Shown here: piece after piece, positions 47,195-57,780 of the stretch
How the letters are laid out: each line of letters begins with the position of its first letter
Numbering within the stretch: the first letter of the stretch is position 1
Origin: Albula goreensis
Taxonomy: Eukaryota > Chordata > Actinopteri > Albuliformes > Albulidae
Assembly: GCA_022829145.1 (NCBI GenBank)
Contig: CM040745.1
Location: 39,222,644-39,286,643, forward strand
DNA length: 64,000 bases
Direction: 5' to 3'
Program-made: the position numbers and the translations under genes
Notes under the pieces: model-generated
Databases searched by the model: none
Seen by the model: only the letters and a program-made list of their open reading frames with translations
Told to the model about the DNA's origin: nothing

Positions 47195-50100
47195 GTGTGT
47201 GTTTGGAGGGTGGGCTGAGTGTAGAGGGGGTGGGAAGCACACACAAATCTATTTCTATTACATTTGCAAAGAAAATAATTTTTGCCTATAATGGACAATG
47301 TTGACCCTGTTTATTCCTCATTATCACATTGGGTCAAACAGACCCAAAAAGGTTATCTAAGCAATACAAACATCAGTGGGGGGTTTGTAAGCAGATCACA
47401 TTAATAAATGAATCATTTCAATGTTCATTAACATTAATTGTAGGCAGCAGAAAAGGTTTTATGCTGAAAAATATTGTTCCAATGTTTTAACCTCCAACTT
47501 TAAATGGGTCAGAATTTATTCCAAAGAAATCCCAATTATTTGCATTATAGAGCTACAATAACAGTGAGCAGCAGAACCCAGAAGTCAAGAAAAAGGACTA
47601 ATCCATTATAATGAAAATAATGGTGACTTTAAATTGCACAGTTAACAATTCTAGATCTTTTTAAAAATGGACTGCCTTTTATAGGTTAAGCAGAATATCA
47701 AGTGTTGCTTACTTCAACATAGAACTCTGCCTTTTCTTTTTAAAAAGTATTTTTGCTGTGTGTTGCAAAAAACTCTCAAGATATCTTTTTTTTTGCTGTC
47801 ATTGTGCTCCTTACCCCTTACACATTTCAAAAGCCATCTCTTTAAAAATATCTTTTCTCCGTAGAAAATGTTGGAGGAAAAAGAGGAAAACTGGGCAGGT
47901 TGTTTGGACAGATCTCTCCCAAATATTTGTGCATCTGAAAGGGAAAGTGGTCCGCTCTGCTCAAAGGGGCAAAATTAAGCACAACATTTTGCTGAATGGC
48001 AATATATTTTAATGATGTACAATATACAAAGGAATATATTCATTTTATATTGGAATGTAAAGGAATGACCATGTTTGTTCTCACTGTTTATTATTTTCAC
48101 TCTCTTCCTTTGGCTAAAGCAATACTCTATTGATTCTTCCAGTCCTCTGCAAACAACAGAATCATATTAGAGAGCACAGGTGGAAACTGCAGGTTCAGAA
48201 AGCAGAAGTACTACCTTGTATTTGTTCTATCCACTGCCTTAACCAGCTGATTCTAATTAGCACAACTCTACAGCCAGGTAGATGAGCTAATTAAAAATCA
48301 CGTGTTCTGGCACACAGTTAGAACAAACACATGGTAGTACTTTTATGTCTGAAGCTGGAGTTTTCCATCTATTTTTGTAGAGTAAGGTGCCAGTTGCTTC
48401 AACAATGTGACTGTGGGTTTATTCAAGGGTCGTGTGGGGTAAATGCAGACCCCACCCCCCCCCCCACCCCCAAAACCATACGGATAAACAGGGAGGTTAT
48501 GCAATGTAAAACCAATAAGTCTAATACATCTACATTCAAAATCATTTGACCATTAAAATGAGCGCATTAACTAAATGTAGGTCATCGATGTTTACCAGGC
48601 ACACCCGTGTTTTTCAGGGAACGAGTTCAGTATCTCCGTATGCCCTCCATTTCCACTCATCAGCAAGTGCTGCTCTCGGCTTGGCAAGTGTCCCAGGTTC
48701 TGGAATCTCAATAACACACATACTAATCAGGAGGGTTTCCTTTTATTGATAAGTGATAGGTAGGCTGGGCATTTCATTCATATTATTCTGTGACCGAAGA
48801 ATGACTTGCATATTTTCCTGTGATCATGTGAGAGGGCAAAATTTTGTCCAAAGTAAAGAGCAAGGTTGAAACCAGGATGCTCCTCTTATAGTGTTGTGCT
48901 GTGAAATATTCATCAGTAAATCTAACTCTGCTAACATCCGTTGAACCCAAACTCTGCTTACTCCAGTAAACTCAAAATCTGCTGACCTCCAGCAAACCTA
49001 ACTCTGCTAACACCCAATAAACTCAAACTTATCCTTCATTATAATGCTAATCTCCACTAAACTAAATAATGCTAAACTCTTACTCTGCTAACATCCAGTA
49101 AACCCAAACTCTGCTTAACTTCAACCCATTATGCCACATATCTATCTCCAGCACATTTTTATATTATTCAAATTCTAATTTGAATTATAATTCATTATTA
49201 CTTATCCCGTACTGTCTAAAATTTTCCCCTTAAAAACTGATCGCTGGTCAATAACAATATTTATGTTTTTTTTTTTTTTTTTACCAAAATTATGACTGAT
49301 TTTATCATCATCCAATATGTTTACTTAACAAGGAATTCAGGATTTCATGTATATTCATTGCTAATTGAATATTCAATGAGCAGACACACCCACTCCTTCC
49401 CCCATGACAGCTGATTGGCCATTTTTTATGGCCCACGCCCCTTCTCTCAAGGCATGAATCAGCAGAGGTCCTGGAGGGACACACAAGCAGAAAGCATATG
49501 TGATGTGTTTCATCATAATCAGCCGCTTGTCACAAAGGCAATTTTAATAACGAAACTGATGCTTTGGCTGTTTTCTGGTTTAAACTGGTTTAAATAAACA
49601 CCTGAATCAACATTCCATGGTGGTATAGTGTAAAACAAAATAACTTAAGTTTTTAAGGGAAGTATATCCTCTTATAGAACCCATTACTTATTGCATCTGT
49701 TTTTTTCAACACACAAAAACAAAATGAAACGAATGATAGATTTTTAATATTCTCTGGAAATGTTTTATAAAATATATAAGGTGCAATTTATAATTAGGTT
49801 GGACTGTATTGATTACAAGCAAATGCACAGTGCACTCCATAGCTTTTGGGACAAAGACATTTTTTCTTGATTTGACTCTCTTCTTTATACTTTTAGATTT
49901 TAATCATGTGTGTCTAAAGTGCAGCTTCTCAGATTTTATTGAAGGGTATTTGTACACATTTGGTCCCAACATGTGGAACTAATAGCACTTTTCATACTAA
50001 TGTTACATAAATGAACGTACACTAGTTTAATACTTCATTGCATATCATTTGTATGCATGACTAACTGAATTCTGTGATCCATACACATCACCAGGTTTCA

Positions 50101-53100
50101 TGGGGCTAGTTCAATTGAATTTAGATTAGGTGACCACTTGACCAGCCCATGAATTTTCCTGTTATTCACTTTAAAAAAACTCCTCTGCTGCTTAGCAGTC
50201 TGTTTTGGGATCACATCAGCTCAAACAGATGTTTCTAATACACTTCAGAATTCAATTTGCTGCTACTCTCAGCAGTTATGTCATCAGTGAAGACATGTGC
50301 GAAAGTACCTGCAGCAGTCTTACATGCCCAAACCAGCATCACATTTCATAGATGAGGTGGATTGCTTTTGATCTTGGGCAGTTCATTGGTTTCCATGCTC
50401 TTGCCATCACTCTGATACAAGTGATGGGGCTCATCTCTCCACAAGACCTTTTCCCAGAATTCCACAGGCTCTATTAGGTACCTCATAGCAGACTGTAAAC
50501 TTGACCAGCCTATTTTGTGGCTAATATGTGGTTTACATCCTGCAGTTCTGTTTGTGATGTCCCCTGTGGACAGAAGAAAATGACACATTCTGCCTCCTGA
50601 AGAGTGTTTGTTAGCGTTTAGGGATTTTTCATAATTACGGTGGGAATTTTTCTAACATCTACCTCAGAGGTTTTCCTGGGCCTACGAAGCCCTTTGCAAT
50701 TACCCAGCTCACCGATGCTAACAGGTGATTTTGGTACGCCGAATGTTTGGCCTATGTCTCTGGCTGTTTTCTCTTATTTCCCAGCCTCATAATACGTTCT
50801 TTGACTTTCACTGGCACTAACAGACGCCAAGGGCAATCAAAAGCCTATAATCTAGACTAGACTGAAACCTGATTTAACCTGCATCGAGGAAGTAATTTCA
50901 CACACCTGACTAATCAAACACACCTTTTTTGAAGCCATATGTTCCAAATATTATGGTGCTCTGAAATTGTGTGTGTGGGTGTTTTTTTTTATTAATAAAA
51001 ACTGCTGCATAATTTCTGCATGGTGAAACTAAAACATTTTTAAAAATGTATAAATTCATAAAAGCTGAGAATTTTTTATTACCATTTTTTTTTTCAAACC
51101 AAAATTGTGGAATACAGAGCCAAATAAAAAAAACTGTCTTTGTCCCAGACTTTCGGAACAGCACTGTATATAGCTGATATAAACAGAAAAACCATCCTCA
51201 ACAGGATAAACACATATTTTTTTAGAATTACAGTGCTTAATATGAACCAGCTGTTCTATTCTTTTTGGTGACAATCTGGGTGAAGGCTCCACTTTTTGGA
51301 TGCTGTCATTGTGTTTTAATGTCTCTTACAGGCTTGGATGGGGGGGCTTGTCTATATGCTTGTTGCCTTTGTGAGTCCTGGTATAAAGACACAGTCTGGG
51401 GTCTGTAAAAGGGCCATTTTAGAAATTCAGCCATTGTTGATTGACACTGATTTGACCTTCCCTTCCTGTCTTTTTTGAGTGTCTGAAGTATCCTTCTAGC
51501 CCATGGCCACCATAAAGAAAGCATTCTCTGTATTTGCTGTAATTTCAGTCTTTTTCAGTTTTATGCTTGTGTCCTGAACCCTAAAAGAGAGAAATAACGT
51601 GAACTTTTTGATGCATTTTCCTGTTATCCATATACCACAACTGTCACTGGAAATTTGGAGTTTGGGGCCATGTATGACAAGTGATCATTTGCTATAGACA
51701 GTTAGTTATGACAGTTGGGCTTCAGTTAGAATGCTATAACTTCCTTTGGTTAGGAACTTTGGTATATAGTTGAATGGTCCAATTGTAATACTTGGGCAGT
51801 GCTGTGGTGATGGCCATTGGTTAATTCCTGCAGTAGACCTGTTTGTGTTACAGAAGCCAACATTGAGACAGACCCTTAGGGTTTGAAGCTTCCACCAAGT
51901 AATGGGAGCTATTCTAGTAACAGTGGACCCAGAAATACTTCAGTCTTATACACTGGGGGTTAGGTTTGACCAGCCTAACCATAATATGTCCAGAAGTTGG
52001 ACCCATCTGAACTTTCTGTAGCTTCAGATGTGATGGTCCGCTGATGTGATGCGGACCCCACAGTGTCTTGTGACCCTGAATTCTAACATTGCCGTCCTCT
52101 GCATCTCACTGTCCTTGTCTCTTTTCCCAGCAGCAGCTGTGGAATTTTGTTTCAGCCAAAATATTAAAACAATCAAGCAATATTTCTGTGCATTTTTCCA
52201 CACATGGCCAGAGATACTAAAACCCACCTGCTAAAAACTGCATACTGGCTCAACAGAACCTGACACTGTTCCCTATTCTAATCTCTGAGCGGTTACCCTG
52301 AGCTGCACCCCGCTGGGTATAACTAATGCTAAATTTAGCACCATACCTTCAAATGCATTATTCTACCTATGCCACTAAATCCCTCCTGCGTCTACAGAGG
52401 CCCTTACGATTATATTGTAGATTTGTACAGTATAGAACGAGAGGGACTTTCACACAGCTAAAAGATGTATGACCTCCAGTGAAGGAAGATAATGGATTCA
52501 GTAGTGTGAAAAGGGATCCATGCACTACTGAAATACCTGCAGAGTTTTGAGGAAGGTCTATGGTGCAAAGGAATAGTAAAATAATATAATGGATTATTGT
52601 GAATTCAATAAGTATTTCAATGCTGTGTGGATCTTTTTTCACTAGATTTCTGTAATGACAGGTTCATTGGTCATAACACACACAACCCTGTTTTACTGTT
52701 GCTCCTGTTCTTTAGCCAACTTGCTGAGTTGTTTTACTTTGGATTTGAGCATCTGGTAAATGAATAAATACAGGAAATGGTTATAATTTCCACACCAGCC
52801 TCATGCCTGTGACCACACCATATGGTATGTTGGAAGGAAGCAAATGCCCAATCGAATGGCCAGTATGAGCTTGATTTGGAGATCAAAGTGGAAAACAAAA
52901 GTGAATGGAAATGGATGTAACTCAACATTTTGTGAAAATACTTCTGAAGAAGTTTGTTTGTCGCGTTTTCAGCACTTCTCTGTGTTTTGACATGAAAGTA
53001 GGCCACGAGCCGCAAACAAACGGACCCATATTTGAGCGGTCTCATGGGTTCGAAATGAACAGGCCTTCACTCAGCATGCGAATGATATCTCATTCCGTAT

Positions 53101-53761
53101 CACGCATGCAGAGGAATTCACCCTTTCAATGCCTTCCTCCCTCTCCATCTTTACGACAGAGTTCGGAACTAGCAGAAGTGTCATTCAGACGTGTCACTCT
53201 TCATAAACCAAACTAGGATTCTGAGACAGACACAGATCCCGGAAAAAGAACACTGTGTAGTCAGAGGGGTGTTGAACCATTTTTTTAAAAAGTCTTTTAA
53301 CATTTTTTTCCAAAATGTATCCACTTTGTTGACTGAAGTGTAATTCCACAGTTCATCTTTAACGTGTATTTCTATTCTAATCCCCGTCTCTCTCCAGCCG
53401 CCACGGCCCTGCCCCACTAGTCTCTCCCCTTGATCCTGTCACTCATGTTGACGGACAGGGAGGGAGGGGGTTGGTGGGAGGGGGAGCAGGAGCACGGCTG
53501 GCACAGAGTGCCTGAGATCTCTCTCTTTCGCTGTGTCCTTGCCCGTTCAACCCAGCCTGACAGGAAACCGCCTCACACCTCTGTCGTCTCATACATATTG
53601 AACAGCGCTGGGAGAGGGAGAGGAATACCAACTATGCTTCGGCGTGGGCACATGCGTGTGTGCGCACATATCTACACACACACACGCGTCTTCAGTAACA
53701 GACATACATATGTGTGCGTGTGTGTGTGAATGTGCTGACCATTCTCTCCCACACATCACAA

Positions 53762-53793
<32 letters not shown>

Positions 53794-55989
53794 GAAACCA
53801 AGACATCATGAGTGACAGGAGAAGTACTAACTCAGTGGAAAGTTCAGAGGGACTGTTCTTCACTGTTTTAATGACTTAATACCTCAGCCCTATTGAAGAC
53901 AATGGTGCTCACGCTCCCATTTTTGAAATAGCATTGATAGTGATTCAGAGAAATGCTGTCAAGCTCCAGCGAAAGAACATACTGCATCTTCCTGACTCAC
54001 CTGTTTAAAGAGTCTGTTTCAAGATGACCTGTCTCTCTCTCTCTCCCCGCTTTCTCTCTCTCTCTTCTGTTCTAGCTCATCCCCCAGTTCTTCTTCACCA
54101 CATTGGGATTGACTGGTGCTGCCTTCTACCTTATCCGTCTTGCTAAAGCACCTTACGTAAGGTGAGGCCTGTGTTTGTTTTTTAAAATTTCTCAAGTTCC
54201 TCATCGTAACATTCAAAGGTATGAAGAACACAAGCTGAACCCACCCTAAGGGATCCAAAATTAATGCCTTATTCATGGCCAAAATACTGTACGCATACTT
54301 TGGTGTATACATGAAGGTAACTCCAAGATTATTTGCATCCTTGATGAAAAAAGAACAAAGAACAGAATAAAGTAAAAAGATATGGAGATTTTACTCTTAA
54401 ACATGAGGGAAAAGTAATTCTGTTATAATATTTCACTTAATCTTGGTCTCAAGGACTTGTATTGCGGCCCTCCATGACTTCCTGTTTCACGAGGGTGTGA
54501 AAATGAGGTAGTGAAGGTAATGATTGGGAGAGTGGTCCCTACACCTTACCCATCTCGTAGGTTCCCAGCAGTTCCAGGCTTCTTGGGTAAGGTGTTCATT
54601 TTAGGCACTTGCACCTCCCTGTAGGGACGACTGAAATGACATTCAATGATTTTGAGGAGCTACACTCTCTTGGAACAAGGTCTTGACTTATTTCAAACTA
54701 TCAAAAATGTTCCTCTGTACATAGCTAATGTACTCATTGATTCAAATCATGAAGACACTGATACTATGGTAGCTCCTCCCATTTTTGGTTCAATGAAATT
54801 TCACTCCCCAATCAGCAACCTCCATTGTATCCTTTCATTGTGCTCTGGCCAGTCAGAAGAGCAGAGCACTGCTGTGTAAGTCTTATATCCGTGCAAGAGT
54901 TCTGAACTGGTGGACGGCTGCCAACTGATGGTTGCAGTGACCTTTTGCACATAACTACCTCTTGTCTTTCCCACCGCATGACCTGATATTACCTCAACAC
55001 TGGCAGCTGGGACCGAAAAAACAATCCAGAACCGTGGAATAACTTGGGCCCATCGTACCAGTACAAGGTGAATACACCCCCCTCCCCATCCCACCCCTCC
55101 CCTCCCCCCCCCAACCACAGCCCATTAATACTCTCTCCAGGAGAAGGACAAACTCATCCTTGTGTCAAAACTCTTCCATGTCATCAAAAACATGCATTTG
55201 CTTGTTGAAAACGATGCCTATCTTTTGCATATTCCATTGCATAGGTATGAAATATGTATCCATTATAATTAATATAGGTGTTTAATCTATTTACAGGAGG
55301 AATGATTCTTTGCAGGAAGTGTGAAGCTCGCACTGTTCTTTTCTACTTTTGTCAAAGTGCTGAATAAGAGCACTACCCCATCCCCAATAATAAAAATATC
55401 AACAAAGAAAAAAAGAATACAAAATGACAAGGCCTCATAAAGCATGCGCTGGTATTTCAGAGGGAATTTGAGCGGTATTTCAAGGCAAAGCCTCATGCTT
55501 GTGTAATGAAAGTTGTGGCAGATGAAAGGTCGCGACACGGCATGTTTAATTCTCACAGGCAGACAAAGGTCGCGCATCGAAATTCCGCTGCGGTATCAAC
55601 AATAATAATAATGAACAGGGAGGGGGGTGGTGGGGGAGGAGTTGACAGCTGACCAATCAAAAAAAATCTGGATGAATATAATCAGCGTAGGGGAGAAAAC
55701 ATGTCTTCTGTCACGGATGGGGGAACGAGTAAGCTATACATGACATATGCAAAATGCAGTCCTCAGCGGCTCTCCGCGAGGAATCGGAGAAAATAAAACG
55801 AGCAGTCTCTGAGCAGTGGATCATGCAAGAGAATGGAGGGAAACAGACAGTGTTTGCATTTGCTCTCCTAAAGACACGCTGATAGATTTTAATTTAGGCA
55901 AAGCATATTTAAATTAATTCTCCTCTCCCCAGTTTGTGGCCGTCAACACCGACTACAAGAAACTGAAGAAGGAAGGTCCTGACTTCTGA
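43401..55989 (+). CDS. ndufa4: NDUFA4-family subunit of cytochrome c oxidase (gene span, four coding exons)
   Basis: Joining 43401-43442, 54076-54161, 55007-55067 and 55933-55989 gives exactly 81 codons and a stop, the family's usual length (human NDUFA4 is 81 aa). NDUFA4, once assigned to complex I, is a small single-span inner-membrane subunit of complex IV. Visible: short basic N-terminus with AKKHPG (9-14); one membrane segment [20 protein letters not shown] (15-34); the hallmark [15 protein letters not shown] (44-58); QYKF (61-64); and C-terminal [12 protein letters not shown] (70-81). Against human NDUFA4, one residue is missing before WDR and the Cys there is Ser43. It mixes features of NDUFA4 (AKKHP, LGP) and NDUFA4L2 ([16 protein letters not shown]), so it may be a fish-specific paralogue (ndufa4-like). 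The symbol marks the family, not proven orthology. Confidence 0.92.
46290..46640 (-). pseudogene. piggyBac-type transposase fragment, minus strand
   Basis: Read from 46600 downward, the minus strand gives [20 protein letters not shown], then a [20 protein letters not shown] stretch, then [18 protein letters not shown] and, after a stop, ATMSLDSF. This order (PGPT, a Leu-rich GLLILIGVYK-like stretch, an ENGRPIF-like motif, ATMS) is that of the N-terminal part of piggyBac (DDE_Tnp_1_7) transposases. The catalytic Asp-rich C-terminal two thirds are not present, so it is a truncated dead copy inside the intron. Confidence 0.78.
46710..46920. repeat. MITE-like segment with AAGGGTTC blocks
   Basis: Repeated blocks AAAGGGTTCTTC, AAAGAACCCCTTAAAG and CCTTTAAGGGTTCC lie between TTAAAACAAAAAAGTTCC at the left and TTTTTTTCTAAGAGTG at the right. 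The right-end string is typical of a common fish hAT-like MITE. The inverted ends are poorly kept, so the call is tentative. Confidence 0.4.
47108..47203. repeat. (GT)n microsatellite
   Basis: An almost pure GT run of about 95 bp with a single GC interruption near 47190. Open frames across it on both strands are artefacts. Confidence 0.97.
48922..49127. repeat. Minisatellite with ~26-bp unit
   Basis: Units like AACTCTGCTAACATCCAGTA followed by AACCCA recur at least seven times with base changes, for example at 48923, 48949, 48976 and 49083. Part of the middle (49030-49075) is more decayed. Confidence 0.8.
49826..51168 (-). mobile_element. Tc1/mariner element with visible terminal inverted repeats
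   Basis: The left end ACAGTGCACTCCATAGCTTT TGGGACAAAGACAT and the complement of the right end, ACAGTGCTGTTCCGAAAGTC TGGGACAAAGACAG, form the terminal repeats, with TATA beside the right end as expected for a TA target. The transposase is on the minus strand: [17 protein letters not shown] followed by LRRPRKTSE (about 50664-50752), the helix-turn-helix and GRPR-like hook, and [18 protein letters not shown] (about 50400-50465), the second catalytic Asp region. Stops and frameshifts break it. At 1.34 kb it has the normal length of a Tc1 copy. Confidence 0.85.
53660..53792. repeat. CA/GT microsatellite cluster
   Basis: Short CA and GT runs at about 53672-53684, 53710-53728 and 53765-53792, the last the purest. 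They sit about 0.3 kb before the CT-rich acceptor of exon 2. Confidence 0.9.
54076..54161 (+). CDS. ndufa4: NDUFA4-like coding exon 2 (membrane span)
   Basis: An 86-bp exon after a TTCTAG acceptor, ending AG|GTGAGG (GT at 54162), entered in phase 0 and left in phase 2. It encodes residues 15-42, [20 protein letters not shown] then RLAKAPYV, the single inner-membrane helix and its following turn. Human NDUFA4 has one residue more between RLA and WDR. Confidence 0.92.
54162..55006 (+). other. ndufa4: NDUFA4-like intron 2, with a Tc1 arm
   Basis: An 845-bp intron. About 54325-54600 matches the terminal arm of the Tc1 element at 23.7-26.5 kb: GATTATTTGCATCCTTGATG at the outer end, then GACTTCCTGTTTCACGAGGG and GTGTGAAAATGAGGTAG. 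No transposase is seen, so it is a lone arm or a deleted copy. Confidence 0.65.
55007..55067 (+). CDS. ndufa4: NDUFA4-like coding exon 3 ([10 protein letters not shown] motif)
   Basis: A 61-bp exon between GGCAG and AAG|GTGAAT (GT at 55068). It completes Ser43 and encodes [20 protein letters not shown] (44-63), the family signature. Too short for an open-frame search; identified by motif, splice borders and phase. Confidence 0.93.
55068..55932 (+). other. ndufa4: NDUFA4-like intron 3
   Basis: An 865-bp intron, C-rich near its start (about 55076-55120), with CCCCAG as acceptor (55927-55932). No repeat family or exon recognised. Confidence 0.8.
55933..55989 (+). CDS. ndufa4: NDUFA4-like coding exon 4 (C-terminus)
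   Basis: It encodes [18 protein letters not shown] (64-81) and TGA (55987-55989), entered in phase 0. The DYKKLKK-PDF ending is the C-terminal hallmark of NDUFA4/NDUFA4L2 proteins. Confidence 0.93.
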   Translation, partial: FVAVNTDYKKLKKEGPDF

Positions 55990-56180
55990 AGGTCTTCGGG
56001 AGGAGCTGCGGGGGCGCTTGGCTCGGCGTGGCTCCCTGTCGCCATGGCACCGCGGTGGCGCTGTCTCACATTGAGCCCAAGTTCCTGATTTTTGCTTTGC
56101 ACCTACCACTGAATATCTATCCAACATGTATACTATAACAGGGGTGCTTATTCATTAAAGCCCATTTAAAATGATTTGTC
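55990..56180 (+). other. ndufa4: NDUFA4-like 3' untranslated region
   Basis: A short tail of about 190 bp from the stop to just after the ATTAAA at 56154, GC-rich at first. Short tails are usual for genes of small respiratory-chain subunits. Confidence 0.7.
56154..56159 (+). promoter_or_regulatory. Poly(A) signal ATTAAA of the NDUFA4-like gene
   Basis: ATTAAA, the commonest variant signal, 165 bp after the stop codon. It is followed by TTGTCAATGTTGTCTTACTG, a T/G-rich downstream region. Confidence 0.7.
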
Positions 56181-57395
56181 AATGTTGTCTTACTGTTTAT
56201 GACAAATATCCTAGCCTAGTATAAAACATCCACAGGTACTGCTCCTGAGGTATTCCAAATTAATATCTCTTGTTAGGATGCAGCTAGTGAATTAACACTG
56301 TGACAACAGGCACGGAAAAAACGACACCAAGGCCGGAGTGTTATCATGGATCTGAAAGCTTGTATAACTAAGCCATAGACATAATATTGATCTATAATAC
56401 TGCGAATGTAAGCACAGAAAATCTATTTGACTTATGTAAGGGACATTTCAGTTTATAGGTACATGGCTGACTTGTAGAACAGAATCATATTTTCTGTGAG
56501 CCTGGACCTGATTTTACCCCTTTCAGAAAACCCAGTGTTTGTTTAGTGTCACTGTGTTCCTCTTGAATTATGGAGAGACGATTGGGGAACCCGTGTCCGT
56601 GCACCTCAGCTAATGCATACAATCCGTAAGCAATCTCTCTCCTCACCCCCGTATAACCACGTCCTGATGGAAAGCCATTCCACCCTCATAATAAAAACAT
56701 TTTTCTCCTGGTCTGTGCGTCTGCATCACCATACCAAAAGGAATAGCGACCGGACCCCCTTGAGGGGTGGAGCCGGCGGGGTTTGCTAACCAACGAAAAC
56801 GCGCAGAAAACGAACGCTCGCACTCCTCACCGCGGATCCTCCTGCCGACAGCAATAGTCTGTCTTGCTGCGAAGCTTCCGTCAGGGGCACGCCGCACGCT
56901 GACAGGTAATCATACCGGCCGAGGTGCCGCACCAGGCGTAATCACCGGCCCAGACACACACAGGGACAGTCATTATCAAGCTGTAGGCTCCGCGAGGCTA
57001 TTGTGATTGTATTTTCCCCATTGCTTATTCTTATTATGACTATTCATCCAGAGACCGCAGGCAATCTGCACGCGCCCCTAAATTTACTGCCGTAATTCCA
57101 GGCATCCTTAAAATGAGAAAGTTGCAGTGTTTTGACTCAGAAGCGGATGTAACTTTTCTTTTTTCCCCATATTTTTACATTTGTTTGCATGTGTGAGGGA
57201 GTGTTTGACAGTACTCCAGTATAAAGGAGGCTGTCGCTCTGTATCTGTACCTTGGTCCTGTGTGTCTGTGTGTGTGGTGTTCTATGAGGCAGGTATAGGT
57301 TTACAGTTGATTTTTTAAATATTCTTACATGTGTGCATGTGTTTGTACTTGCTTAATGTGGTTTAATTGAGAGGGAGCTGTTCGTTTGCGTTCTG
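56181..57395. other. Downstream spacer with a CpG-rich segment
   Basis: No exon supported. From about 56740 to 57010 the DNA is CG-rich and CpG-dense against AT-rich surroundings. The open frames in it (56643-56897 minus, 56767-57006 plus) show no known domain. It could be a CpG island, an enhancer, or a first exon of an unrecognised transcript. Confidence 0.4.
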
Positions 57396-57569
57396 GCCCG
57401 TCCCTTGTGTGTCTCTGGCCTGTTCTTAAACCGCCCTTCACGGAGCTGGAGGTTGTGGGTTCAAATCCGTGCTGGACCTGAGCAACAGGAGGTCCCTAAG
57501 GGTGGGGGAGGTGTGAATGTGGAAGGGGGATGGCGGATTTGGTGCAGGAGCTGTAACATGGAATTATGT

Positions 57570-57780
57570 GGGGCAGTCTGTAGTCTAGTGGCTCAGGTAC
57601 GTGACTGGGACCCTTGGGGTTGGTGGCTCAAGCCCCAGTCTCATCACAAGAGCACCACTACCGTTGGGCCCTTGAGTAAGGCCCTTAACCCCACATTGCT
57701 CCCAGGGGGCATTGGCCCTTGGTTAAAATAATCAACTGAAAGCTGCTTTGGATAAAAGCGCCAGCTAAATGACTGTAATG
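57570..57780 (+). mobile_element. tRNA-headed SINE with UnaL2-type tail, + strand
   Basis: Same family as 12266-12468. It begins GGGGCAGTCTGTAGTCTAGTGG (A box TAGTCTAGTGG), carries GGTGGCTCAAGCCCC where the B box belongs, the body TTGGGCCCTTGAGTAAGGCC, and the 3' hairpin GCTTTGGATAAAAGC with the GGATA loop bound by UnaL2-type reverse transcriptase, then AGCTAAATGACTGTAATG. A tRNA-like B box (GGGTTCAAATCCG) about 110 bp upstream may belong to a second, truncated SINE. Confidence 0.88.

Larger units (their letters stand above)
43443..54075 (+). other. ndufa4: NDUFA4-like intron 1 (10.6 kb)
   Basis: Between the GTAAGT donor and the TTCTAG acceptor (54070-54075, preceded by long CT runs from about 54030). 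It carries a piggyBac relic (46290-46640), a MITE-like segment (46710-46920), a GT array (47108-47203), a minisatellite (48922-49127), a Tc1 element (49826-51168) and CA/GT tracts (53660-53792). The rest (43443-46280, 51170-53650) shows no exon or repeat that I can name. Confidence 0.8.

Noticed and set aside
51306..51524. Possible coding exon on the minus strand
   Set aside because: The frame has no family resemblance and no matching splice partners nearby.
57445..57475. tRNA gene, suggested by GGGTTCAAATCCG
   Set aside because: Only a B-box and T-arm-like string; no acceptor or anticodon stem can be folded. Most likely a SINE fragment.
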